The translations under genes and the position numbers were made by a program. A stretch of 21,272 nt of DNA from a virus. The stretch is taken from positions 1 to 21,272 of IMG/VR virus record IMGVR_UViG_3300000116_000242; one strand, written 5' to 3'. Every line of letters starts with the position of its first letter. The stretch's first letter is position 1. Positions 13,634-21,272 of the stretch are shown piece after piece. The notes beneath the pieces were generated by a model, which searched no databases, was not told where the DNA came from, and saw nothing but the letters and a program-made list of their open reading frames with translations.

Positions 13634-15202
13634 ATGCAATACAATAGCGTAAGCATGTTACAACAAAGCGCTAGACAGCGTTACGAAGCGCTGAAACAAC
13701 ACAGAGAACACTTTTTAGATAGAGCACAAGAATGTAGTGAACTAACTATTCCTTCTCTCCTTCCCCCTGATGGTTTTCATTCATCAACAGACTTATACAA
13801 TCCCTTCCAATCCGTAGGTGCAAGAGGAGTAAACAATTTATCTTCTAAATTATTACTTTTATTATTACCACCTAACGCTCCTTTCTTTAGATTATCAATA
13901 GCAGGTGACGCTAAAAAAGATTTAGACCAACAAAAAGAAATTAAGTCTGAAGTAGAAAAATCTTTAGCAACTATAGAAAGAGAAGTTTCAAGTAAAATTG
14001 AACAACTAGCTTTAAGAGTTTCAGTGTTTGAAGCACTAAAACATTTAATTGTTGCAGGTAATGTATTAACTTATCTTCCTAAAAAAGGAAGCATGAGAGT
14101 ATTCCCACTATCAAACTTTGTATGTAAAAGAGATGCGTCAGGAAATATTTTAGAAATAATAATTAAAGAAACTATTCATCCTACTTATTTAGATACAGCA
14201 ACTTTAGAAAAATTACAACAACAAGAAGAATATAAACCTGATGAACAGTGTGATTTATATACTCACATTTATAAATTAGATGACAAGAAATTTTACACTT
14301 GCCAAGAAGTAAAAGGATTTAAAATAGAATCTTCTATCGGTGACTACCCAGTAGATTCTTTACCTTACCAAGCTTTAAGAATGGTTAGAGTAGACAATGA
14401 AGATTATGGAAGAAGTTATGTAGAAGAATTTTTAGGTGATTTAAAATCATTAGAAGGATTGTCTCAAGCTCTTGTAGAGTCTGCGGCGGCTTCATCTAAA
14501 GTAGTATTTATGGTTAGACCTAACTCAGTTACTAGAAAAAAAGATTTAGCTCAAACTAGAAATGGTGATATTATAACAGGTAGTGCTGATGATGTTGCTG
14601 TACTTCAATCACAAAAACAATATGATTTACAAGTAGTTGAAAGAAGTATTGGTAAATTAGAAGAAAGAATGTCTTACGCTTTCTTATTAAATACAGCTAT
14701 TCAAAGAGATGCTGAAAGAGTAACAGCACAAGAAATTAGATACATGGCTCAGCAATTAGAAACTGCTATGGGTGGTATTTATTCTTTATTGTCTCAAGAA
14801 TTTCAATTACCTTTGGTGACCATCTTAATGAAAAGAATGGCATCAGCTAATGAAATTCCTACATTACCAAAAGGTTCAGTACAACCTACTATTATTACAG
14901 GTGTAGAAGCTTTAGGTAGAGGTAATGACTTACAAAAATTAAGAGAATTTGTAGCTGAGATAGGAAACTTAGCACAGATAAATCCTGCAATTGCACAAAG
15001 TTTAAATTCGCAAGATTTAATTAAAAGAATTGCTACAGGTCTAGGCATTGAAACTGAAGGACTTATTAAAACTGAGGAACAACTAGCTCAGGAACAAGAA
15101 GAAGCACAGTCGCAAATGGAAGACCAACAGATGATGGGCATGGCTGAAAAAGCTGTAGCGCCTGCTGTTGCTGGAGCAATGAAACAACAACAAGAAGGAT
15201 AA
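13634..15202 (+). CDS. Portal protein / head-tail connector (T7 gp8-like)
   Basis: A 522-residue portal (T7 gp8 has 536), forming the ring at the capsid vertex through which DNA is packaged and to which the tail attaches. Alignable signatures include RYEALKQHREHFLDRAQE, LTIPSLLPPDG, VGARGVNNLSSKLLLLLLPP, FEALKHLIVAGNVLTYLP, YGRSYVEEFLGDLKSLEGL, ERVTAQEIRYMAQQLE and GGIYSLLSQEFQLPL, in the same order as T7. The C-terminus is Gln-rich. ATG at 13634 starts one base after the upstream stop without a clear ribosome-binding site, so coupling is likely; an in-frame ATG at 13655 is an alternative. Confidence 0.97.
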   Translation: MQYNSVSMLQQSARQRYEALKQHREHFLDRAQECSELTIPSLLPPDGFHSSTDLYNPFQSVGARGVNNLSSKLLLLLLPPNAPFFRLSIAGDAKKDLDQQKEIKSEVEKSLATIEREVSSKIEQLALRVSVFEALKHLIVAGNVLTYLPKKGSMRVFPLSNFVCKRDASGNILEIIIKETIHPTYLDTATLEKLQQQEEYKPDEQCDLYTHIYKLDDKKFYTCQEVKGFKIESSIGDYPVDSLPYQALRMVRVDNEDYGRSYVEEFLGDLKSLEGLSQALVESAAASSKVVFMVRPNSVTRKKDLAQTRNGDIITGSADDVAVLQSQKQYDLQVVERSIGKLEERMSYAFLLNTAIQRDAERVTAQEIRYMAQQLETAMGGIYSLLSQEFQLPLVTILMKRMASANEIPTLPKGSVQPTIITGVEALGRGNDLQKLREFVAEIGNLAQINPAIAQSLNSQDLIKRIATGLGIETEGLIKTEEQLAQEQEEAQSQMEDQQMMGMAEKAVAPAVAGAMKQQQEG

Positions 15203-15206
15203 TTAT

Positions 15207-15956
15207 ATGGTTGATACCGTAGAAATAAGTACAGAAGATACTGGTTCAGATAAACCAGAAGTAAATGAGACACAGTCCGCACAAAGTAAACCTGAAGGAT
15301 TACCAGAAAAGTTTAACTCAGTTGATGAGTTAGCAAAATCATATCAGGAATTAGAAAAAAAACTTGGTGAACAATCTCAGCCTAAAGCAGGAGAGCCTAC
15401 ATTAAAAGAAGAAACAAAAGCTAACCCAAACAATTTAGATATAGCTGAAAAAGCTGTTGAAAATGCTGGTTTAGATATGACTTCTTTACAAGCAGAGTAT
15501 TCTGAAAAAGGTGAATTAGATGCTAAGTCTTATGAAGCTTTAGAAAAAGCTGGAATAACAAAAGAATATGTAAATAATTATATTGCTGGTCAAGAGGCAA
15601 TTGCTACAAACTCAGCTAATGAAATAAAAGCTACTGTTGGTGGTGATGAACCCTACAAAGCAATGACTGATTGGGCATCTAACAATATGAGTGATGGTGA
15701 GAAACAAGCTTATAACAAAGCTGTAAATAGTGGAGACATGGACACAGTTAAGTTAGCAGTGAGTGCACTTAAAGGTCAATATGAAAGAGCTAATGGTAAA
15801 GAGCCTACACTTGTGGCTGGTAAAGCACAAGCAACACAAGAAGCAGGTTATGCATCTTGGGCACAAGTTACTGAAGCTATGTCTGACCCTAGATATGCTA
15901 AAGATATTGCATACCAAAATGAAGTTAAAGCTAAATTAGGAAACAGCAGTCTCTAG
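15207..15956 (+). CDS. Capsid assembly scaffolding protein (T7 gp9-like)
   Basis: A 249-residue acidic, low-complexity protein between portal and capsid genes, the position of T7 gp9 (307 residues). Scaffolds guide capsid assembly and leave before maturation. The N-terminal 70 residues are Glu, Ser and Thr rich with a typical GLPEKFNSVDELAKSYQELEKKLGE segment, seen in many podoviral scaffolds. The middle is helical, and the C-terminus (YASWAQVTEAMSDPRYAKDIAYQNEVKAKL, in parts) is the conserved scaffold tail thought to contact the capsid protein. ATG at 15207 follows AGAAGGAT just after the portal stop. Confidence 0.92.
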   Translation: MVDTVEISTEDTGSDKPEVNETQSAQSKPEGLPEKFNSVDELAKSYQELEKKLGEQSQPKAGEPTLKEETKANPNNLDIAEKAVENAGLDMTSLQAEYSEKGELDAKSYEALEKAGITKEYVNNYIAGQEAIATNSANEIKATVGGDEPYKAMTDWASNNMSDGEKQAYNKAVNSGDMDTVKLAVSALKGQYERANGKEPTLVAGKAQATQEAGYASWAQVTEAMSDPRYAKDIAYQNEVKAKLGNSSL

Positions 15957-16214
15957 TGTTACCTAAAACAGAAAAAATATTTAGACTTAAGTGTCTAATT
16001 AAGAAATGTCGTGAGCGGGGTAAATTCCTGCTCGGCATTAAGCTTGCTAAAAAACTAGCAAGTCTATAGTTGTGCTCCTTTTTAGGGGGCAACTGCCAAC
16101 ATATATAAATAAGTAGAGTAACCTTACCACCTGCGGGTGACAATCTGGAAATGAAACTGACTGATATGTGAGGGCTTTCTATAAACAATAACAGTAACAA
16201 AGGAAAATAATAAT
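15957..16214 (+). other. Structured, GC-richer intergenic region before capsid
   Basis: No gene is supported in these 258 bases. Instead there are consecutive hairpins: TTAGAC/GTCTAA (15981-15998); GAGCGGGG/TCCTGCTC (16013-16033, 8 bp with G-T pairs, 5-nt loop); CTTGCTA/TAGCAAG (16043-16062, 6-nt loop); GTTG-x2-CTCCT/GGGGG-CAAC (16069-16093); and a weak CACC/GGTG (16128-16139). The segment is visibly richer in G and C than its neighbours. T7 has its strong phi-10 promoter before the capsid gene; here the segment could hold a promoter, an mRNA stabiliser or processing site, or a small RNA. The ribosome-binding site of the capsid gene (AAAGGA, 16199-16204) is at its end. Confidence 0.6.
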
Positions 16215-17201
16215 ATGGCAAATGCAACACCCGTAAGTCAAGGTTTAGTAAATGCATCCGGTACTGAAGACGCATTGTTTCTGAAAGTTTTTGCAGGTGA
16301 AGTTCTTACTTCATTTGACAGAGCATCAGTAACAAACGGAGCTGAAATGGTTAGAAGTATTTCTTCTGGCAAATCAGCAACTTTCCCCGTAATGGGTAGA
16401 GTCGGTGCGGCTTATCATGTAGCAGGTGCAGAAATTACTGGCTCTGATGTAAACCACAACGAAAAGGTTATTACAATTAATGACCTTCTATTATCTTCTG
16501 TGTTTTTATCAAACATTGAAGAAGCAAAAAACCATTGGGATGTTAGAAGTGCATATTCTATGGAAATCGGCAGAGCGCTGGCTTTCCAAAAAGATAAGCA
16601 TATCTTACAAACTATTGGACAAGCATCTTTAGCATCAGCAAATGTTGGTGATTCTGGATATGCGGCAGGTACTACTATTACTAATACTGGTATAGCTTCT
16701 GCAACTGCGTCAACTGCGGCTAACGCTGTAATTGATGCGCTGTTTGATGCGGCTAAACAGATGGATGCAAATTTTGTTCCTAAAGAAGGAAGAAAAGCGT
16801 TCATTAGATTAGAAGAGTATTACAAACTAGCAAATGGTACTAATGTAGTTAATGTTGACTTTAGTGGTCAAGGTTCAATTGCAGAAGGTAAAGTAGTTAA
16901 AGTAGCTGGAATTGAATTGATTCCAACTCCTCACTTTATTGATAGTAACATTGCGGCGGCTAATGACCAAACTGCACCTTCAGGAAAATCAGCAACTATT
17001 GCTGACCCTCAAGCAGTTAACTTAACAAATTATGTTTGTTTAGTGTCACACCCGTCTGCGGCTGGAACTGTAAAATTAATGGACTTGGCTGTTGAATCAG
17101 AATATGATATCAGAAGACAAGGAACATTAATGGTTGCTAAATACGCTATGGGTCATGGTGTACTTAGACCAGAAGCGGCTATCGGAATTAAAGAAGCTTA
17201 A
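16215..17201 (+). CDS. Major capsid protein (T7 gp10A-like)
   Basis: A 328-residue HK97-fold major capsid protein (T7 gp10A has 345). Typical T7-group features: SGTEDALFLKVFAGEVLTSF near the N-terminus, SGKSATFPVMGRV, the GAEITGSDVNHNEKVITIND loop and strand, EIGRALAFQKDKHILQ in the spine region, and YDIRRQGTLMVAKYAMGHGVLRPEAAI at the C-terminus. ATG at 16215 follows AAAGGA. The gene ends with tandem stops (TAATAG), and no extended reading frame like the T7 10B frameshift product is evident. It is probably the most strongly expressed gene here, flanked by the structured region upstream and a hairpin downstream. Confidence 0.97.
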   Translation: MANATPVSQGLVNASGTEDALFLKVFAGEVLTSFDRASVTNGAEMVRSISSGKSATFPVMGRVGAAYHVAGAEITGSDVNHNEKVITINDLLLSSVFLSNIEEAKNHWDVRSAYSMEIGRALAFQKDKHILQTIGQASLASANVGDSGYAAGTTITNTGIASATASTAANAVIDALFDAAKQMDANFVPKEGRKAFIRLEEYYKLANGTNVVNVDFSGQGSIAEGKVVKVAGIELIPTPHFIDSNIAAANDQTAPSGKSATIADPQAVNLTNYVCLVSHPSAAGTVKLMDLAVESEYDIRRQGTLMVAKYAMGHGVLRPEAAIGIKEA

Positions 17202-17223
17202 TAGCTAAACTTTAATACAGATT

Positions 17224-17251
17224 TGGCGGGGGCAGGAGACTTAACCCGCCA
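17224..17251 (+). terminator. Hairpin after capsid gene, T-phi-like terminator candidate
   Basis: GGCGGG (17225-17230) pairs with CCCGCC (17245-17250), extended by an outer T-A pair, around a 14-nt loop. It lies 23 nt after the capsid stop, the position of the T-phi terminator in T7 (between genes 10 and 11). The following sequence ATTTCTATT is T-rich but interrupted, so read-through is expected, as the tail genes downstream need. The stem is clear; terminator activity is inferred from position. Confidence 0.6.
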
Positions 17252-17283
17252 TTTCTATTAATTCATTTTTAATTTAGGAGAAT

Positions 17284-17892
17284 ATGGCTACACAAATCAC
17301 ACCTACTACAGAGCTTCAAGCTGTCAACATTATGTTGTCACACATTGGAGAAGCTCCTGTAAATGCAATTACAGGTACAACATCAGTTGATGTATCTACA
17401 GCTAAAAATCTTTTAGATGAAACAAACATGTCAATCCAAACTTTAGGATGGCATTTCAATACACATTACAATTATAAAACCTTATCCCTTGATTCCAACG
17501 GGAGAGTTCCCCTTCCAGCAAACTGCGTTAAAGCTGATGCTAGCGCCAGTGTTAGATTTTTAAATTACACAATGAGAAACGGTTACCTATATGACATGGA
17601 AACACACACAGATATATTTACTTCTGCACCATCTTTAGTTGACCTTGTTTTAGTACAACAATTTTCAGACTTACCAGAATACGCTAGACAATATATTGTA
17701 GCTAAAGCTTCAAGAAGATTTGCTTCAAGATTTGTTGGTGATAAAGAAATTATTAGTTTAATATCAGCAGATGAACAAGAAGCATTAATGGCATTTCATC
17801 AAGCAGATAGTCAAGCGTCTGACATTAATATGTTAGAAGGTGACGCAAATACTTATTCAATAATTAACAGAACTAAAAGAAGGACTTACTAA
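17284..17892 (+). CDS. Tail tubular protein A / adaptor (T7 gp11-like)
   Basis: A 202-residue adaptor protein (T7 gp11 has 196), forming the ring between portal and nozzle. Family features: an N-terminal LQAVNIMLSHIGEAPVNAI segment, AKNLLDETNMSIQTLGWHFN, and a C-terminal helical part with LPEYARQYIVAKASRRFASRFVG and an NRTKRRTY end. ATG at 17284 is preceded by TTTAGGAGAAT. The gene follows the hairpin at 17224 and overlaps the next start by one base, so it is translated together with tail tubular protein B. Confidence 0.95.
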   Translation: MATQITPTTELQAVNIMLSHIGEAPVNAITGTTSVDVSTAKNLLDETNMSIQTLGWHFNTHYNYKTLSLDSNGRVPLPANCVKADASASVRFLNYTMRNGYLYDMETHTDIFTSAPSLVDLVLVQQFSDLPEYARQYIVAKASRRFASRFVGDKEIISLISADEQEALMAFHQADSQASDINMLEGDANTYSIINRTKRRTY

Positions 17893-20384
17893 TGGGTGGA
17901 GTAGTATCACAGAGTATTCCTAATTTTCTGAATGGTATCTCACAACAGTCTCCAACACAAAGAGGTATTAATCAGGGTGAGGAACAAATCAATTTACAAA
18001 ACGGTATTGTAGATGGTCTAGCTAAAAGACCACCTTTTGATTATGTCTCTACTTTAGATGCTACAAATGTTTATCCAAACACTACAAAATTCTGGTCTAT
18101 TCAAAGAGATAAAACAAATCAATTTATGGTTGCCATTTATAATGGTGGTATTAAAGTTTGGGATTTAGAAGGTAATTCAAAAGCAGTTACTATTGCAAGT
18201 GGTGCAGGTTACTTAGCTTCTACTAATCCAAAAAATGATTTTAGAATGGTTAACATTGCTGATTATACTTTTATAGCTAATACATCTAAAACAGTTTTAG
18301 CTGATACAACTTTAAGCACAGCTAAAGTACAAGAATTTTATATTAATATTTTATTAACTAATTATGGTAAAGAATATTCTGTAACAGTAAGACACCCTAA
18401 TATGTCTTATGATATTAAAGCTTCATTACAATTACCTACTGGAAATGATGCCGCAACAGATGGTAAATTTAGAGACACAGCACACATTGCTGATATATTA
18501 TTTAAAGGAACTTCTAGTTCACATTTTAATTCTAGTTCTGATGCATCTTTTGATATTACAAGAACTGACACAGGTGCTTCTTTAGGAGCAACTACAGGTT
18601 TAGGTACAAACTCTGGTGTAACAAGTCATTTTACTATGACTCTTTTTTCAGGTGTTATTAGAGGTGTGTCTACAAATGGCAATGCTAACTTTACTGTTTC
18701 AACAAGTGATGGTACAGGAAACACAGGAATGTTTGCAGTAAGAGATGAAATTATTGATTTTACAAAATTACCTTATTACGCAAGTACGGATAGTAAAATT
18801 AAAGTTACAGGAGATGAAGGTGATACTTTATCAGACTATTGGGTAAAATTTGAATCTGATGGTGTGTGGAAAGAATGTATAGCACCAGCAGTTAGTTTAG
18901 GTTTAAACAATGCTACAATGCCTCATGCTTTAATTAATAATAATGATGGTACATTTACTTTTCAAGAAGTTGATTGGACAGATAGAATTGCAGGAGATGG
19001 AGAAACAAACTCTAGTCCTAGTTTTATTAATACTAACATTAACAATTTATTATTTTATAAAAATAGATTAGGTATACTAGCTAGAGATAATTTAATCTTT
19101 ACAGAGAATGCTAGTTTCTTTAACTTTTTTGCAAAAACAGTAACTCAAGTTTTAGATACAGACCCTATAGATATAGCGGCTTCTGGTTCTGAAGTTAATA
19201 CTTTATTTGATAGTGTGGCTTTCAATGAATCTTTACTTTTATTTTCTGAAAAATCACAATACAAATTAGGAAGTGTGGGAGAAACTATTTCACCTACTAC
19301 TGCTGTTTTAAATGAAGTATCTTCTTTTGAACACAACAAAGATGTTAAACCAATTTCAGCAGGTAAGTATGCATATTTTGCGCAAGCTAGAAACAACAAC
19401 ACAGCAATAAGAGAATACTATGCTGATGATGATACATTAACAAATGATGGTTTAGACATTACTGTATCAGTTCAAGATTTAGTACCTAGCAATGCATATC
19501 AAATGCTAGCCAACACAACAGAAGATACATTAATTACATTATGTGCTGACACTGTTGATACACAAGTTGCACCTTATACTACTGGTACAGATTTAACATC
19601 TATTAACGGTGGTACTATGTTTATTTATAAATATTTCTTTGATGGTGGTGAAAAAGTACAAACAGCATGGTCAAAATGGACTCTAACTAATGGTAAAATT
19701 ATTGGTGGAATGACATTTGAAAGTTTTGTTTATTTGATGGTGTCTGAAGGACAAACAACAAAATTATTAAAAATTGATTTAAGAAATTTAAAAGATACTA
19801 CAACAGGTTTTGGAATTTATTTAGATTTAAAAACTAAAGTTACAGGTACTTATGCAAGTGGAACAGGTTTAACAACTGTTACTTCACCTTACGGTGTAAA
19901 AACAGGTTTAATAGCTGTTGATGCTACTAACGGAAACAATTTTACATTAACACCTACAACTGGGTCTTCTTATACATTAATAGGTAATCATACTGATATT
20001 TGGTTAGGAAGAACTTATGAATCTAAATACAGATTGTCACCTCAATATGTTAGAGAAAATTCTGGTAGAGGATTAATTGCAGTTACTTCAGGTAGATACC
20101 AAATTAGAAATATATCTTTTAACTATGAGAACTCAGGTTATTTTCAAGTAGAAGTAACACCTCAGAATAGAGATACAAATTATTCGTTTATGAATGGATA
20201 TGTTATTGGCACAGCTACAAGTTTAGTAGGTGTACCAGCAATAAGTGGTGGTACGATTAAAGTACCCGTTTCATGTAAGAACACAGATTTTACATTGGAT
20301 ATTAAAAGTAGCTCTCATTTGCCTATGTATATAGCTAGTGCAGAAGTAGAAGGTTACTACCACAGTCGTTCAACAAGGATTTAA
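17892..20384 (+). CDS. Tail tubular protein B / nozzle (T7 gp12-like)
   Basis: An 830-residue nozzle protein (T7 gp12 has 794), forming the distal tail tube. The N-terminus VSQSIPNFLNGISQQSPTQR and the QINLQNGIVDGLAKRPP segment are strong family markers. Further along are FINTNINNLLFYKNRLGILARDN, NLIFTENASFFNFF and SEKSQYKLGS, typical of the propeller-like core. The C-terminal part carries beta-rich repeats and ends YYHSRSTRI, close to the common RSxRI end. The middle (about 190-290) is Ser/Thr/Gly-rich and likely the variable insertion. ATG at 17892 overlaps the gp11 stop (TAATG). Confidence 0.96.
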   Translation: MGGVVSQSIPNFLNGISQQSPTQRGINQGEEQINLQNGIVDGLAKRPPFDYVSTLDATNVYPNTTKFWSIQRDKTNQFMVAIYNGGIKVWDLEGNSKAVTIASGAGYLASTNPKNDFRMVNIADYTFIANTSKTVLADTTLSTAKVQEFYINILLTNYGKEYSVTVRHPNMSYDIKASLQLPTGNDAATDGKFRDTAHIADILFKGTSSSHFNSSSDASFDITRTDTGASLGATTGLGTNSGVTSHFTMTLFSGVIRGVSTNGNANFTVSTSDGTGNTGMFAVRDEIIDFTKLPYYASTDSKIKVTGDEGDTLSDYWVKFESDGVWKECIAPAVSLGLNNATMPHALINNNDGTFTFQEVDWTDRIAGDGETNSSPSFINTNINNLLFYKNRLGILARDNLIFTENASFFNFFAKTVTQVLDTDPIDIAASGSEVNTLFDSVAFNESLLLFSEKSQYKLGSVGETISPTTAVLNEVSSFEHNKDVKPISAGKYAYFAQARNNNTAIREYYADDDTLTNDGLDITVSVQDLVPSNAYQMLANTTEDTLITLCADTVDTQVAPYTTGTDLTSINGGTMFIYKYFFDGGEKVQTAWSKWTLTNGKIIGGMTFESFVYLMVSEGQTTKLLKIDLRNLKDTTTGFGIYLDLKTKVTGTYASGTGLTTVTSPYGVKTGLIAVDATNGNNFTLTPTTGSSYTLIGNHTDIWLGRTYESKYRLSPQYVRENSGRGLIAVTSGRYQIRNISFNYENSGYFQVEVTPQNRDTNYSFMNGYVIGTATSLVGVPAISGGTIKVPVSCKNTDFTLDIKSSSHLPMYIASAEVEGYYHSRSTRI

Positions 20385-20386
20385 TT

Positions 20387-20866
20387 ATGATTAAAGAAAA
20401 TTATGTAAGACCCGCTATTCTAAAAGATGCCTTAGAGTTAGCACCAAAAATAAGAAAAGGTGACAGAGAAGAGATACAAGCTTCTAGTAATGTATCACCT
20501 TTGAAAGCTTTAGTAATACCATTTACACAGGATAAAGCAAAAATATATAGTGTAATTGGAACTGAATCTGAAGGTGTTATAGGTATGTTTGGTGTGGCTT
20601 CATGTGAAGACCCTGAATATGGCGTGGCATGGATGTTATCTAGTGAATTGTTATTTAAACATACAAAACAATTTATAAAAGAATGTCCACAGTGGATAGA
20701 AGAAATGGGAAAAGGTTATAATTATTTATATAACTTTGTAGACAAAAGAAATTGGAAGTCAATGAAATGGCTTCAGTATCTTGGCTTTGAGCCATCAACC
20801 GAAATTGAAAAATACGGATATGGTAAGATGCCATTTTTATTAATGATGAAGGAGATAAACAAATAA
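20387..20866 (+). CDS. Internal virion protein, gp13-like (DUF2833, GNAT-like)
   Basis: A 159-residue protein at the place of T7 gp13 (138 residues), between tail tubular protein B and the gp14-like gene. It begins YVRPAILKDALELAPKIRKGDREEI and has a VIGMFGVAS strand followed by GVAWMLSSELLFKH and a C-terminal NWKSMKWLQYLGFEP segment. That arrangement resembles a GNAT acetyltransferase fold, as proposed for DUF2833 phage proteins. Whether it acetylates anything or is a virion or assembly protein is not known. ATG at 20387 follows AAGGAT in the preceding gene end; TAATG overlaps the next start by one base. Confidence 0.85.
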   Translation: MIKENYVRPAILKDALELAPKIRKGDREEIQASSNVSPLKALVIPFTQDKAKIYSVIGTESEGVIGMFGVASCEDPEYGVAWMLSSELLFKHTKQFIKECPQWIEEMGKGYNYLYNFVDKRNWKSMKWLQYLGFEPSTEIEKYGYGKMPFLLMMKEINK

Positions 20867-21272
20867 TGTGTGATGTAGTAACAGCGTTAAAAGTAGGTAT
20901 GGCAGTGCAGAATTACAGAAGCGCTAAAGCTGTTGCTAAAGGTCAAAAACTTGCTAACACACAGACAAGAAAAAGTTCTGACAAAGCTTATTTAAATGAT
21001 ATTTCTAAAATAGATAAAGATGCAGTATTAGCAACTAGAGAAAAGAAAGCTGAAGACTTTAGATTAAGCCAAGAAGAAAATGCTAAAAAAGCAGAAGCAT
21101 TAAATACTAATGCAGGTAATGGTCTTAAAATAATGCAAGACATAGGTGGCGGATATGATATGCAATTTTTAGATGTATCAAGAGATTTTGAAACAGATGT
21201 TCTTAATTTAGTATCACAAGAAAGTGAAGCTTATGGAGCACAAGAAAGAAGATACAATAGTATTAAACCTGT
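20866..21272 (+). CDS. Internal virion protein B, gp14-like (partial, 5' end only)
   Basis: The frame opens at ATG 20866, overlapping the previous stop, with GGAG at 20851-20854, and stays open for 135 codons to the window end. The N-terminus MCDVVTALKVGMAVQNYRSA is followed by a long, charged, coiled-coil-like region rich in Lys, Glu and Ala (KIDKDAVLATREKKAEDF, then SQEENAKKAEAL). Position after the gp13-like gene, the Met-Cys start and alpha-helical composition fit T7 gp14, an internal core protein that forms the outer-membrane channel during DNA ejection. The C-terminus is not in the window. Confidence 0.8.
   Translation, partial: MCDVVTALKVGMAVQNYRSAKAVAKGQKLANTQTRKSSDKAYLNDISKIDKDAVLATREKKAEDFRLSQEENAKKAEALNTNAGNGLKIMQDIGGGYDMQFLDVSRDFETDVLNLVSQESEAYGAQERRYNSIKP

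Noticed and set aside
16415-16804. 129-codon - strand frame inside the capsid gene, and similar antisense frames at 3111-3398, 15931-16275 and 19145-19402
   Set aside because: All lie over firmly identified + strand features and have compositions expected of antisense shadows; no supporting start signals.
18505-18540. Short direct repeats TTCTAGTTC in the tail tubular B gene
   Set aside because: They encode a Ser-rich stretch and are explained by repeated serine codons.
20260-20267. AAGTACCC inside the tail tubular B gene as a further promoter copy
   Set aside because: Only the first 8 bases of the 18-nt repeat are matched, and it lies within coding sequence (TIKVPVSC); probably chance.
1-21272. 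tRNA genes, CRISPR arrays, insertion sequences, defence or toxin-antitoxin systems
   Set aside because: No cloverleaf, no regularly spaced repeats, no transposase and no recognised defence-gene motif was seen on either strand.

Overview
The window is the left and central part of a T7-like podovirus genome (Autographiviridae type). It is strongly AT-rich, every supported gene is on the + strand, and the genes are packed end to end with many 1-14 nt overlaps. Base composition, gene order, a phage-borne class I ribonucleotide reductase and the absence of photosynthesis genes suggest a marine phage of an AT-rich heterotroph, for example a SAR11/Pelagibacter-type host. The host is inference; the T7-like assignment rests on clear signature motifs in many proteins.

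Layout. 1-918: a leader with a 13-bp perfect inverted repeat and three small early genes of unknown function. 919-3366: single-subunit RNA polymerase. 3414-9873: replication and DNA metabolism, namely ssDNA-binding protein, endonuclease I, amidase/lysozyme homologue, primase-helicase, two unknown small genes, A-family DNA polymerase, a PD-(D/E)XK-like protein and a 5'-3' exonuclease. 9861-13205: nucleotide metabolism, namely a DUF3310 protein, NrdA (in two frames), three very small genes and NrdB. 13231-21272: virion morphogenesis, namely two small genes, portal, scaffold, a structured intergenic region, major capsid, a hairpin like T7 T-phi, tail tubular proteins A and B, a gp13-like protein and the start of a gp14-like internal virion protein cut by the window end.

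How it fits together. The phage polymerase probably transcribes the replication and late genes. An 18-nt exact repeat lies just before the polymerase gene and again just before the ssb gene, with a degenerate third copy before the structural block; these are the best candidates for phage promoters. Endonuclease I and the exonuclease would break down host DNA, the reductase would turn ribonucleotides into dNTPs, and the primase-helicase, polymerase and SSB would replicate the genome before assembly.

The least ordinary features are: (i) nrdA split between two overlapping frames exactly at a conserved segment, with the radical-transfer tyrosines and C-terminal cysteine pair in the second frame; (ii) two further apparent frame breaks within the next 2 kb, which makes local sequence error a serious alternative to programmed frameshifting; (iii) a roughly 260-nt hairpin-rich, GC-richer segment before the capsid gene; (iv) a lysozyme homologue lacking both non-zinc catalytic residues known from T7; and (v) a chain of tiny genes coupled by ATGA overlaps inside the reductase operon.
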